DNA of 64,000 nucleotides from the NCBI RefSeq assembly GCF_014699005.1, contig NZ_JACWZY010000024.1, forward strand, positions 1 to 64,000, in the 5' to 3' direction. This DNA comes from Spirosoma profusum (lineage in GTDB: Bacteria; Bacteroidota; Bacteroidia; Cytophagales; Spirosomataceae). Shown piece after piece: positions 17,472 to 26,264 of this stretch; position 1 is the stretch's first letter; every line of letters starts with the position of its first letter. Under the pieces are notes generated by a model. The model ran no database searches. It was given only the letters and a program-made list of their open reading frames with translations, and had not been told where the DNA came from. Both the position numbers and the translations under genes were made by a program.

Positions 17472-20333
17472 TCAGTACTTTATCATCAACTCGCTCAGGT
17501 TTGTATCTGCATCCAGATTGAGTTTTTTGCGGAGTCGATATCGCTTCAGTTCTACGCTACGGTGGGTGATGTTCAGCAGCTGCGCAATTTCTTTAGTCGA
17601 CAGGTTCATGCGGAGGTAAGCCGCCAGCTTTAAATCGCCCTGCCCCAAATCGGGGTATTGTTCGAAAAGCCGTTTCAGAAACTGCTCGTGTACTTTATTG
17701 AAGTTCGTCTCAAAGATTTTCCAGTCTTGCTCGCTTGATATATTGTTGTCAATCAGCGTATTTATTCTGCCAAAATCATCGCTGGGCAATCGACCGCTCA
17801 CCTTCGCTTTTGTCTTGTTCAATTCTTCCTTGAGTTGCAGCAGTAATTCGTTTTTCTGAATCAGTGCCATTGTCGAATTGGCTAACTCTTCCGACTTCTG
17901 AATCAAGCCCTGCTCCAGTTGTTCTTTTTGCAGGAGAATAATTTCGCGCTGACTTTTTTCTTCCTGCCGACGCAATTTCGTTTCCATCCGCTTCTTCAAA
18001 CGGCTTTGCTGACTAGCCACCCGACGCAGATGCAGTACATACATCAATCCGCAAAATCCAGCCAACAGCATCAGATACAGAAGTTTACTCCAGGTTGTCC
18101 AGTACCAGGGCGAACGTATTTCGAACGAAAGCACACTTTCGGTAGGGCTCAGGTTCGATTTTAAGTGGAATACGTAGTGGCCGGGTGGCAGACTATTAAA
18201 TTCTTTCTGATGGCCAGTCGTGTAGGACGACCAACCTCTTGTACTGTTTTCAAGCCAGTAACTATACTTGACAGGCTGAGTATAGTAAGGTGTCGAGAAC
18301 GTAATGAGCAGATTCGATTGGTCGTGGGCAAACGACATCTGAGTAATTAACTGTGTACCCCAGAACATATTACGTTCCTCTTGCTCATCTACGGTTGTGA
18401 CCATACGAATAACGGGTGCCGGTACTGAACGTAGCGGTCGATGCAATTCGTTTCGGGGTACTAAAGCAAATCCATTCTCACGGCAAAATGCTACGTAGTC
18501 AGCATCCAGCTCCGCTATTTTTTCGTAATCCTCGACCCATTGATTGATTTGCACAGGCACATCCGCCGAAACCCGACCATTTGTTTTTGTCCATCCGACC
18601 GTACCATCCTGCCGAAGTAGAAATAGACTGGAGTCGGACATGGGGAAGATTTTTCGAATATTATTTTCTGCCCACGGGAACGTACTGGAAGCAGATATGA
18701 AACGGTCATTGGGGCTGTCGTAGAGTTGCAAACCTTCCGTCGACGTAACGATAATCCGGTTCTGCACACGGCAAAGATTAAGCGCAGAACCGTGTATCTT
18801 ATCGTTGCCATAATCTTTGGTCGTTACGGCTCGGGACAAGTCATCGGATAGCCGAATCCGCTGCAAACCCAGATTGGATGCTTTATTGACCCATATAATT
18901 CCGGAACTGTCTTCGTTTAACTGACGTACTGGTCCCGAAAAGTCAGCAATTTTATTCAGAAATGCCCATTTTCCCCGCTGGTCTTTCTGATAGAGGCAAA
19001 GGCTCGTGTACGTTCCCTGAATAAGCTTATCGGGGTGTTGTTTCATGCGATCTAACACCCATCCCCCTGTTACGTTGGAAAGGAGTTGCGCCTGTGTTCC
19101 TTCAATTCGATACGTTCCTTTATTATGACCACAAAGCAATTGATTATCAACCACAGCCAGATCCCAGACTTGCCCCTGCGTTCCCTGAATGAGCGAAAAT
19201 GGCGTATTAGAGCGCTCCAGAGGCTTTTGGTATAAACCCTGATTTGTTCCCAGATAAAGCGTATTCCCATGTCGGGCAATATCGTAAGGTGTCCCTAAAC
19301 TACCGTCTATGTCGGAGAAGTAACGTACCGGCGAGCTTAAGTTGATCATGTCGATACCTTTATCCAGCCCTACCCACAAATTGCCATCAATATCAGTACG
19401 TAGCGATAAAACCGTATTGTTTTGCAGGCCGGTTTTCTGGTTGATGTGATGCCGTATCTGGCCAGCCGCATTGGTGATGAAAACCCCATTCAGCAACGTA
19501 CCGAACGCATACAGACCTGGCTTGATTAATACACCCCTATTAAGCTGATCATGCTGTAACAAGGTATTAAGTTGCTGATTGAATGGTTTGAACTCATTAC
19601 CATCGTAAGAATAAACGGCTCGATCGGTCCCGATGAGCATCTTTTTATCGTCCAGCGGGAGTATTGTCGTGACGGTTTCCCGTCCCAGAAACCCGCTCCC
19701 CTTTATTAGCTTATATTCATTACCCCGCAACTCGTATAGCCCCCTGCCCATTACTTCAAGCAAGAGCCGATTATGTACCGGGTGAATAAAGAGAATAGTG
19801 GCTGGTGGTGGTAAAAAGTGCATCTGGCCAAGCTCGTACCGATACACGAATGCGAAAGACTGGAACAAAACTCCCTGTTTCGTAATCAGAATATTCCAGA
19901 TTTCTTCCTGCAAAAACTGCTTTTCCCGAATCAGTGGCACCAGCGAGTGATACGTTAAAGCACCATTCGGGCCGGGAAACCAGTACCCAAATTCGCCCAG
20001 TGCGCCTGTAAAGATCCGTCCCTCCGGGTCGATGGCTACCGATCGGACACGTTGTTTTCGAGGCAGTTCGTACACTTTCCAGTTACTGCCATCAAATTCA
20101 AGTAATCCTTTCGAATTGGCAAAGTAGATAAACCGGGTTCGTGGATGTTGTGCGGCTCCCCAGTTCTGATTATATGCCCCGTAGCTCTGGCGAGTGTACT
20201 GGATTAATTCAGGCTGGCAAAAACTATAGTTTGATTGCGCTGATCCTGGTACCTGAGCGGTAATGAATAGTAACAAAACAAAGCTGAGTAGCCGCCCGGA
20301 AGTGCACAATTTACTACTCTTACTATTCTTCAT
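17472..20333 (-). CDS. Membrane-spanning Y_Y_Y sensor with LuxR-type HTH
   Basis: A large one-component regulator. After a signal peptide (MKNSKSSKLC start, cleavage near GSAQS) come propeller-like repeats (about residues 60-650), a Y_Y_Y-type Ig domain (YSYWLENSTRGWSSY), one transmembrane helix about 200 residues from the C-terminus, a long coiled coil, and a LuxR/GerE-like helix-turn-helix at the very end (LSTKEIAQLLNITHRSVELK). There is no histidine kinase. It probably senses a ligand in the periplasm and binds DNA from the membrane. The frame is open to an ATG at 20357, but 20333 gives a better signal peptide. Being divergent from SusC, it is the likely regulator of that locus. Confidence 0.85.
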   Translation of the reverse strand: MKNSKSSKLCTSGRLLSFVLLLFITAQVPGSAQSNYSFCQPELIQYTRQSYGAYNQNWGAAQHPRTRFIYFANSKGLLEFDGSNWKVYELPRKQRVRSVAIDPEGRIFTGALGEFGYWFPGPNGALTYHSLVPLIREKQFLQEEIWNILITKQGVLFQSFAFVYRYELGQMHFLPPPATILFIHPVHNRLLLEVMGRGLYELRGNEYKLIKGSGFLGRETVTTILPLDDKKMLIGTDRAVYSYDGNEFKPFNQQLNTLLQHDQLNRGVLIKPGLYAFGTLLNGVFITNAAGQIRHHINQKTGLQNNTVLSLRTDIDGNLWVGLDKGIDMINLSSPVRYFSDIDGSLGTPYDIARHGNTLYLGTNQGLYQKPLERSNTPFSLIQGTQGQVWDLAVVDNQLLCGHNKGTYRIEGTQAQLLSNVTGGWVLDRMKQHPDKLIQGTYTSLCLYQKDQRGKWAFLNKIADFSGPVRQLNEDSSGIIWVNKASNLGLQRIRLSDDLSRAVTTKDYGNDKIHGSALNLCRVQNRIIVTSTEGLQLYDSPNDRFISASSTFPWAENNIRKIFPMSDSSLFLLRQDGTVGWTKTNGRVSADVPVQINQWVEDYEKIAELDADYVAFCRENGFALVPRNELHRPLRSVPAPVIRMVTTVDEQEERNMFWGTQLITQMSFAHDQSNLLITFSTPYYTQPVKYSYWLENSTRGWSSYTTGHQKEFNSLPPGHYVFHLKSNLSPTESVLSFEIRSPWYWTTWSKLLYLMLLAGFCGLMYVLHLRRVASQQSRLKKRMETKLRRQEEKSQREIILLQKEQLEQGLIQKSEELANSTMALIQKNELLLQLKEELNKTKAKVSGRLPSDDFGRINTLIDNNISSEQDWKIFETNFNKVHEQFLKRLFEQYPDLGQGDLKLAAYLRMNLSTKEIAQLLNITHRSVELKRYRLRKKLNLDADTNLSELMIKY

Positions 20334-20448
20334 AAAATAGGGCCGAAAGAACGGCATGATGTAATAAAATCATCAAAAACAGGCTAAAAAAGCCGGTATG
20401 ATGTGGTAATGATGTACCCCTAAATTCACCACGAATGTACTTACTACG

Positions 20449-20456
20449 TACTTTTG
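20449..20456 (+). promoter_or_regulatory. Candidate SusC promoter -7 element
   Basis: TACTTTTG matches TAnnTTTG and lies 113 bp before the SusC ATG, in the 235-bp spacer shared with the divergent regulator. It overlaps a TTGTACAA palindrome (20454-20461). A long leader is normal for SusC genes. No clear -33 element was identified. Confidence 0.4.
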
Positions 20457-20568
20457 TACAAAAAAATAGTAGAAAAATGTTGCGAATTTTCGTTAGCTAT
20501 TTTAGCAATCACTTGATGCTGGCTAACTGATGTTACGCGAAGCAACACGAATCTTAACCTGACAACTT

Positions 20569-23500
20569 ATGGAATTTCTTCATCTACCTCTAAAAACAAA
20601 AAGGCTGGTGAGGTTGCTCACTACACTTTTTTTCTTTGCATATGCTCAGATGGCCTGGGCTGCACATGCGCCTATTCGGATAGCTGGTAAAGTTACTGAG
20701 GCAACTGGTCAGGGGCTTCCGGGCGTTACGGTGCAGGTAAAAGGCACCACGACGGGTACGGTGACCGATGGCACTGGGGTTTACTCGATTCAGGCTGACG
20801 AAACCGCTACGTTGGTTTTTTCGAGTATCGGTTTTCAGACAATGGAAGTCGCCGTGGGAGGACGTACTGCTATCGACGTAACACTGGTTGAAGACACCAA
20901 ATCACTGAGTGAAGTAGTGGTAGTGGGATATGGTACGCAACGTAAATCGGACGTAACGGGTGCTACAGTCACAATCAAAGGTGAAGAACTGGTAAAACAA
21001 CCTGTCCTGACGGCCACGCAGGCTCTTCAGGGGAAAGCTGCTGGTGTTCAGATCATTAGTAGTGGTCAGCCCGGTACGTCGCCAGTCATTCGGATTCGCG
21101 GAACCAGTACGGCGCTGGCTGGAACGGCCGCTCTGTTCGTCGTGGACGGTGTATTGACCGACGATATTTCCAACATTAATACGGCTGATATCACCAATAT
21201 CGACGTATTGAAAGATGCTTCAGCAACAGCCATTTATGGTGCTCGTGGTGCCAATGGTGTAGTGATTATTACGACCAAGCGCGGCACTGTGGGTAAAATG
21301 ACGGTGAATTATTCGGGTAATGCGGGCTTTCGCTTACCAACTAACCTGGTTCAGATGGCGAATGCCGCCGAATATGCCAACTACGTCAGTACGGCAAGTG
21401 GTACTGTTGTTAGTCCCGGTACTACGTCGACCGACTGGTACGGGCAGATTCTACGTACCGGCTTCCAGCAAAATCATGGCTTGTCGGTGAATGGCGGTAC
21501 GGACAAATCGACGTACTTCCTGAGCGCGGGCTACTTTACCGATCAGGGTATTGTCCTCAACAATGTCTACAAACGCTTTACGCTACGTGCCAACAACGAT
21601 TTCACATTCAATAAATTCGTAAAAGCGGGGATAACAGCATCGTATTCAAACGGAAATAACCAGATTGCCAATTTAGGGTCGGCCTACAACAATGCGTATC
21701 GGGCCGCTCCCATTATTCAATCGAAAGTTGGCAATAAATACGGCAATACGTCTGTCTATCAAAATGTTGGCAACCCGATTCTGGACATTGACAATAACGA
21801 TAATAACGAAAAGGATAACCGCCTGTTGGGATCAGCTTATCTGGAACTTAAGCCGGTTGAATGGCTCACGCTACGTAGCAACATGGGGGGTGACTGGACT
21901 AACCTGAACAGTCGGGTTTATAATTATCAGTTTAACAACGATACCACTACGTTCATCAATTCCGGTGGGAATCAGCGCAATCCAGACAGTAACCTAAAGT
22001 TTGAGAACACGCGTACCTTCCACTGGACCTGGGACAATCTCATTACGTTCAGTAAAAAGGTTAATAAACACGCCATCACAGCCTTAGTTGGAACGACTGC
22101 TGAAGAGTATACGCAGGTGAAATTTTCGGCTTATCGAAAAAATGTACCAGCAACCCCCAGCTTATGGTATATCGGTACGGGTAACGCTAATACGTCAACC
22201 AACGACGGTACTGGCGACAAATACACCCGAAACTCGTACATCAGCCGGTTAAACTACAATTTCGACGACAAGTACCTGTTTACGGCTACGCTACGTATCG
22301 ACGGTTCGTCGCGGTTTCCGAGCCAGAATCGCTGGGGCTATTTCCCGTCGGTGGGCGCTGGCTGGTTGATCTCCAACGAGTCGTTTATGCAGAACCAGAA
22401 CGTGTTCGATGTGTTCAAACTGCGGGCCAGTTGGGGACGGGTAGGTAATGACCGGGTTCCCTCGGATTCGTACACCGTAACGGTGCAACCGAATTTAGCT
22501 TATCCGTTTGGCGGGGGCATAGCGACACCGGGTAGCGCGATAACCCAGATTAAAGACCCCAACCTGAAATGGGAAACGACCGAAGAACTCGATTTTGGCG
22601 CTGAGTTCTCCGCTCTCAACGGACGCCTGACGGGCGAAATCAACTATTACGACAAAAAAGCCCGTGACCTCCTGATCAACGTAAAAGTGCCTTCAGTAAC
22701 GGGCGATGCTGATGGTGTAGTGTTAACCAATGCGGCATCGATTGCAAATACGGGTTTGGAGGTGACGCTGAACTGGCGGGGCAAAATCTCGAACGACCTT
22801 TCCTATCGTGTGGGTGGAAATGCAACCCTGAACAAAAACAACGTAATAGGTCTGAACGGTGGCCAGCCGATTCTTGACGGGGGCGTTGGAGCTAATCAGC
22901 AGTATACGACCCGCACCGATAATGGGCAGCCAGTTGGTAGTTTCTACGTACTTCAGGTGCTCGGTGTTTTCCAGAGCGACGAAGAAATTGCCAACTACAA
23001 AAATACGGGTGGTCAGGCAATCCAACCTACCGCTTCACCAGGTGATTTCCGCTATCAGGATACCAATGGCGACGGCCGAATTGACGATAACGATCGAGTA
23101 TTTGTGGGGTCTTATCAACCCAAAGCTTACTTCGGCCTGAATCTGGGATTGACCTTCAAAGACCTTGATTTCAGCGTTGATTTTTACGGAAACGTAGGCA
23201 ATCAGGTGTACAATGGTAAGCGGGGTGTCCGGCAGAACGTACTCGACAACGTAGAGCGCACAATGGCATACAATCGCTGGACCCGCTCGAACGCTTCTCA
23301 GACCGAACCAAGAGCCAACAGTGGGAATCTGGCTCCGTCGACCTACTTCGTGGAATCTGGCTCGTTTGCCCGGATTAACAACGCTACGTTAGGCTACAAG
23401 CTTCCAACAACCTGGCTAAATAAAGTTCATGTGAGTAGCGCGCGGGTATTCGTAACAGCGCAGAACATTCTGACGATGAAGAAATTCAGCGGTTTTACTG

Positions 23501-23598
23501 CCGAACTGCTATCGGATTCACCGACGAAGCAGGGTATCGAGCTGAACGCGTACCCGACTACACAAACGTATGCCATTGGTCTTAACGTAGGCTTCTAA
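20569..23598 (+). CDS. SusC/RagA TonB-dependent outer-membrane transporter
   Basis: A 1009-residue SusC-type protein: signal peptide, an N-terminal carboxypeptidase-regulatory-like domain (IRIAGKVTEATGQGLPGVTV to about residue 105), a TonB-box region (SLSEVVVVGYGTQ), the plug with VIRIRGTSTA and DVLKDASATAIYGARGANGV, then a beta-barrel to the C-terminus. SusC proteins import oligosaccharides with a SusD partner, encoded 11 bp downstream. Full length and intact. Dense in TACGT words. Confidence 0.95.
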   Translation: MEFLHLPLKTKRLVRLLTTLFFFAYAQMAWAAHAPIRIAGKVTEATGQGLPGVTVQVKGTTTGTVTDGTGVYSIQADETATLVFSSIGFQTMEVAVGGRTAIDVTLVEDTKSLSEVVVVGYGTQRKSDVTGATVTIKGEELVKQPVLTATQALQGKAAGVQIISSGQPGTSPVIRIRGTSTALAGTAALFVVDGVLTDDISNINTADITNIDVLKDASATAIYGARGANGVVIITTKRGTVGKMTVNYSGNAGFRLPTNLVQMANAAEYANYVSTASGTVVSPGTTSTDWYGQILRTGFQQNHGLSVNGGTDKSTYFLSAGYFTDQGIVLNNVYKRFTLRANNDFTFNKFVKAGITASYSNGNNQIANLGSAYNNAYRAAPIIQSKVGNKYGNTSVYQNVGNPILDIDNNDNNEKDNRLLGSAYLELKPVEWLTLRSNMGGDWTNLNSRVYNYQFNNDTTTFINSGGNQRNPDSNLKFENTRTFHWTWDNLITFSKKVNKHAITALVGTTAEEYTQVKFSAYRKNVPATPSLWYIGTGNANTSTNDGTGDKYTRNSYISRLNYNFDDKYLFTATLRIDGSSRFPSQNRWGYFPSVGAGWLISNESFMQNQNVFDVFKLRASWGRVGNDRVPSDSYTVTVQPNLAYPFGGGIATPGSAITQIKDPNLKWETTEELDFGAEFSALNGRLTGEINYYDKKARDLLINVKVPSVTGDADGVVLTNAASIANTGLEVTLNWRGKISNDLSYRVGGNATLNKNNVIGLNGGQPILDGGVGANQQYTTRTDNGQPVGSFYVLQVLGVFQSDEEIANYKNTGGQAIQPTASPGDFRYQDTNGDGRIDDNDRVFVGSYQPKAYFGLNLGLTFKDLDFSVDFYGNVGNQVYNGKRGVRQNVLDNVERTMAYNRWTRSNASQTEPRANSGNLAPSTYFVESGSFARINNATLGYKLPTTWLNKVHVSSARVFVTAQNILTMKKFSGFTAELLSDSPTKQGIELNAYPTTQTYAIGLNVGF

Positions 23599-23609
23599 AC
23601 TCAACAAAC

Positions 23610-25145
23610 ATGATACGTAATACATTCTTTCTATCCGGTATGTTCGTGGCTGCTACGTTGCTGATAGCTTCCTGCTCGAAAAGCTTTCTGGACGTACCGG
23701 TTCAAGGGCAAGCGACTACGGCTACTGATCCCAATTTAGCAGTCAACCTGGTGACAGGCGTTTATAACAGTATGTACAACAGCGAAGCGTTTGGCGGGGC
23801 TGGGGGCGACGTTCACGGAATTAGTTTCATTGCGGCTACCAACATCATTTCCGATGATGCCGACAAAGGCAGTACCGCTGGTGACCAACCCTCACTGGTT
23901 GACATTGATAATTTCGCTACTACGTCCACCAACAATTTCGTAGCGGCTCTGTGGAACGGGTACTATAGTGGAATTTCGCGGGCTAACCAGGCACTAGTCG
24001 CTTTAGAAACTTCTTCGTTAACGCCAGCGACAAAAAACCAGTTGATTGGCGAAGTGCGGTTCATTCGGGCATACTATTACTTCAATCTGGTACGTTTCTT
24101 CGGGCCGGTACCTAAGGTAATTCGGGTTCCGAAAGATGCGCAGGACGCCAATAATGACCCGGCTTTCCAGACGCGGGCTCCCCTCGATACGATTTATAAT
24201 GTAATTACACACGATTTGCAGTTTGCGATTGCTAACCTACCGTTACGTGCGCAGTCGGCGGTGGGGCATGCTAACAAGGGAGCGGCTCAATCGCTGCTGG
24301 CCAAGACGTATCTATATCGCAAAAACTGGCAGCAGGTACAGGCACTTACGCAGGAAGTGATCAATTCTGGCCAGTATTCGCTGGTGCCCGATTACACGAC
24401 CATCTGGCGCTACGTCGGCAACAACAATGCTGAATCCATTTTCGAAACACAGAGTGGTACGTTCAACAATGGCGACATTGCCGTTGGCGGCTACTCCACC
24501 TGGCAAGGCCCACGGGTAGGTCCGCTGGGCGGCTGGACTGACCGGGGTTTTGGCTTCTGTACACCTTCTACCGATTTGGTCAATGCCTACGAGCCGGGGG
24601 ACAAACGGAAAGAATCGACCATCATTACTATCGACCGGAGTGGTCGTGGTGTCGGTACGGTATTGTATGACGGCTTCCGCATTCCGAGTGGTGATTCGGT
24701 GCAGAACAATTATTACAACTACAAAGCTTACGCCAGCGAAAATCCCAGCATCGAGCCCTATCTGGGTAATCGGGATAAAAAGCAGAAAAACGTCCGTTTA
24801 CTACGTTTTGCCGACGTATTGCTGATGAATGCCGAGGCCAACAATGAACTGGGACAGACGGCAACAGCTATTACACAACTAAACCGTATCCGTACCCGTG
24901 CCGGTTTAGCGGCCACCAAAGCAGCTTCGCAGACTGACGTTCGCGAAGCTATCTGGAAAGAGCGACGTATTGAGCTAGCGATGGAACACGACCGTTTCTT
25001 CGACCTCGTCAGAACGGGCCGGGCCGCTCAGGTGATGCGAGCCGCCGGGAAAAACTTTGTGGCTGGCAAGAATGAGTTACTGCCCATACCGAGTCTGCAA
25101 ATACAGCTCAGCGGTGGTCAACTGACCCAGAATAGCGGGTATTGA
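23610..25145 (+). CDS. SusD/RagB-family glycan-binding lipoprotein
   Basis: A 511-residue surface lipoprotein. Lipobox LIASC gives acylated Cys, followed by SKSFLDVPVQGQ. TPR-like helical features typical of SusD are visible: RFIRAYYYFNLVRFFGPVP, AKTYLYRKNWQQV, and the C-terminal LNRIRTRAGL and KERRIELAMEHDRFFDLVRTG blocks. It forms the lid over the SusC barrel and captures substrate. It follows SusC by 11 bp and is certainly co-transcribed. Confidence 0.95.
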   Translation: MIRNTFFLSGMFVAATLLIASCSKSFLDVPVQGQATTATDPNLAVNLVTGVYNSMYNSEAFGGAGGDVHGISFIAATNIISDDADKGSTAGDQPSLVDIDNFATTSTNNFVAALWNGYYSGISRANQALVALETSSLTPATKNQLIGEVRFIRAYYYFNLVRFFGPVPKVIRVPKDAQDANNDPAFQTRAPLDTIYNVITHDLQFAIANLPLRAQSAVGHANKGAAQSLLAKTYLYRKNWQQVQALTQEVINSGQYSLVPDYTTIWRYVGNNNAESIFETQSGTFNNGDIAVGGYSTWQGPRVGPLGGWTDRGFGFCTPSTDLVNAYEPGDKRKESTIITIDRSGRGVGTVLYDGFRIPSGDSVQNNYYNYKAYASENPSIEPYLGNRDKKQKNVRLLRFADVLLMNAEANNELGQTATAITQLNRIRTRAGLAATKAASQTDVREAIWKERRIELAMEHDRFFDLVRTGRAAQVMRAAGKNFVAGKNELLPIPSLQIQLSGGQLTQNSGY

Positions 25146-25146
25146 T

Positions 25147-25230
25147 TGTTTGTCATGCTGGCGCAGGAAGCATTTTAAGGCTTCCAAACGAGCTAGCAGG
25201 GATACTTTAAGAGGCTGCATAACAAACAAT
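25147..25230. repeat. Degenerate GTCATN hairpin element
   Basis: The left arm GTTTGTCATGCTGGCGCAGG continuing to AAGCATTTTAAGG is intact and keeps the internal ATGCT/AGCAT pair. The right arm has decayed to CTTTAAGAGGCTGCATAACA. It is a decayed member of the family at 32242, 34576, 59471, 62447 and 62631. Confidence 0.6.
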
Positions 25231-25287
25231 CGAAATAAAGTGCATTAACCTGATTATCTAATAAATACAATTCAAAACCAATAAACC

Positions 25288-26193
25288 ATGAAAACCAAAC
25301 AAATCACAGCGTGGGTGGCGGCTGCAGCAGTAATGAGCACTGTGTTCACTTCATGCAAAAAAGATGACGGCACTGCTACGTTGCCAGACATCGGAGGATA
25401 CCAGAGTTCGAATGACATTGCCAGCGCTAATCTGCTGGCTCGCTGGACGTTTGAAGGGACTCAAAATGAATTAGTTTCCAGTACTGCTCCGAGCAATACC
25501 TATGGTACAGTAAATTATGTCACAGGATCTTCAGGTTCGGGTCAGGCTCTTAATCTGGTTACCGGAGCGGTGGTTTATCCGGCTATACCTAAGCTTAACG
25601 CAGCTGACGCGTTGGCAAGTTATACGCTAAGTATGTGGGTAAATGTTAAAAACAACAAACAGTTCTTTACCTCATTCTTTGGGCTTTTCCCAACGGCAAA
25701 AAAAGATGCGTTTGGAAACTTAAGTGGTGGTGCTGAAACCGGTTGGTTCGCTGCAAGTGCTACCCCTGATACGTTGGTTCTAAAAGCAAATTATAGTTCC
25801 TTGCTTGCAAATGGCAACTTTAATGGGCAAGACAATAGACCTGATCCGAGAGGTAAACCTCCAGTTGGCGTATTTAAAGGTGCAGGTGTATGGAGCCATT
25901 TTGTGATACGGTTTGACCCAAATACGCATCAAATCAATGTCTTTGGAAATGGGCAATCAATTGGGGCCTATAATGACAGAGGTGTAAATACGGTCGCTCT
26001 CAACATGATGACTCCATGTCAGGCAGTAATCGGAAGTTTAGCAAGTTCTGAGATTGGCTTTGCCGCTGCAGGGCCTTTACCATCCTACACAACAAGGGGG
26101 ACTTTCGCAATCGATAACATCAGAGTATATAACAAGCCTTTATCTGATGGCGATATCAACTCCTTGTACCAGCTTGAGTTAGCAGGTCGATAA
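25288..26193 (+). CDS. LamG/concanavalin-like lipoprotein
   Basis: A 301-residue lipoprotein with lipobox VFTSC. After a short linker the sequence ARWTFEGTQNELV, YTLSMWVNV, WSHFVIRFD and FAIDNIRVYNKPLSDGDI matches the LamG/pentraxin beta-sandwich ending typical of laminin-G-like glycan-binding modules (about residues 50-298). It probably helps bind the substrate at the surface. Composition differs from neighbours: more AT-rich, and only two TACGT/ACGTA words in 906 bp, so it may be a later arrival in the locus. Confidence 0.8.
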   Translation: MKTKQITAWVAAAAVMSTVFTSCKKDDGTATLPDIGGYQSSNDIASANLLARWTFEGTQNELVSSTAPSNTYGTVNYVTGSSGSGQALNLVTGAVVYPAIPKLNAADALASYTLSMWVNVKNNKQFFTSFFGLFPTAKKDAFGNLSGGAETGWFAASATPDTLVLKANYSSLLANGNFNGQDNRPDPRGKPPVGVFKGAGVWSHFVIRFDPNTHQINVFGNGQSIGAYNDRGVNTVALNMMTPCQAVIGSLASSEIGFAAAGPLPSYTTRGTFAIDNIRVYNKPLSDGDINSLYQLELAGR

Positions 26194-26208
26194 GCTTCAA
26201 TTAAAAAT

Positions 26209-26241
26209 CAGGGGCTGTTTTCTGAGTGAAAACAGCCCCTG
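26209..26241 (+). terminator. Hairpin between LamG and hydrolase genes
   Basis: CAGGGGCTGTTTTC and its exact complement flank TGAGT. There is no T-run on the + strand side, so it may be a weak terminator or an RNA-stability hairpin. It covers an in-frame GTG at 26226, which argues against that GTG as the next gene's start. Confidence 0.55.
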
Positions 26242-26264
26242 TTACTAACGTTCTGAAAAACGAA

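Noticed and set aside
26226..26264. GTG start for the first GH144-type enzyme
   Set aside because: The GTG lies within a perfect hairpin; the ATG at 26265 gives a proper lipoprotein signal.
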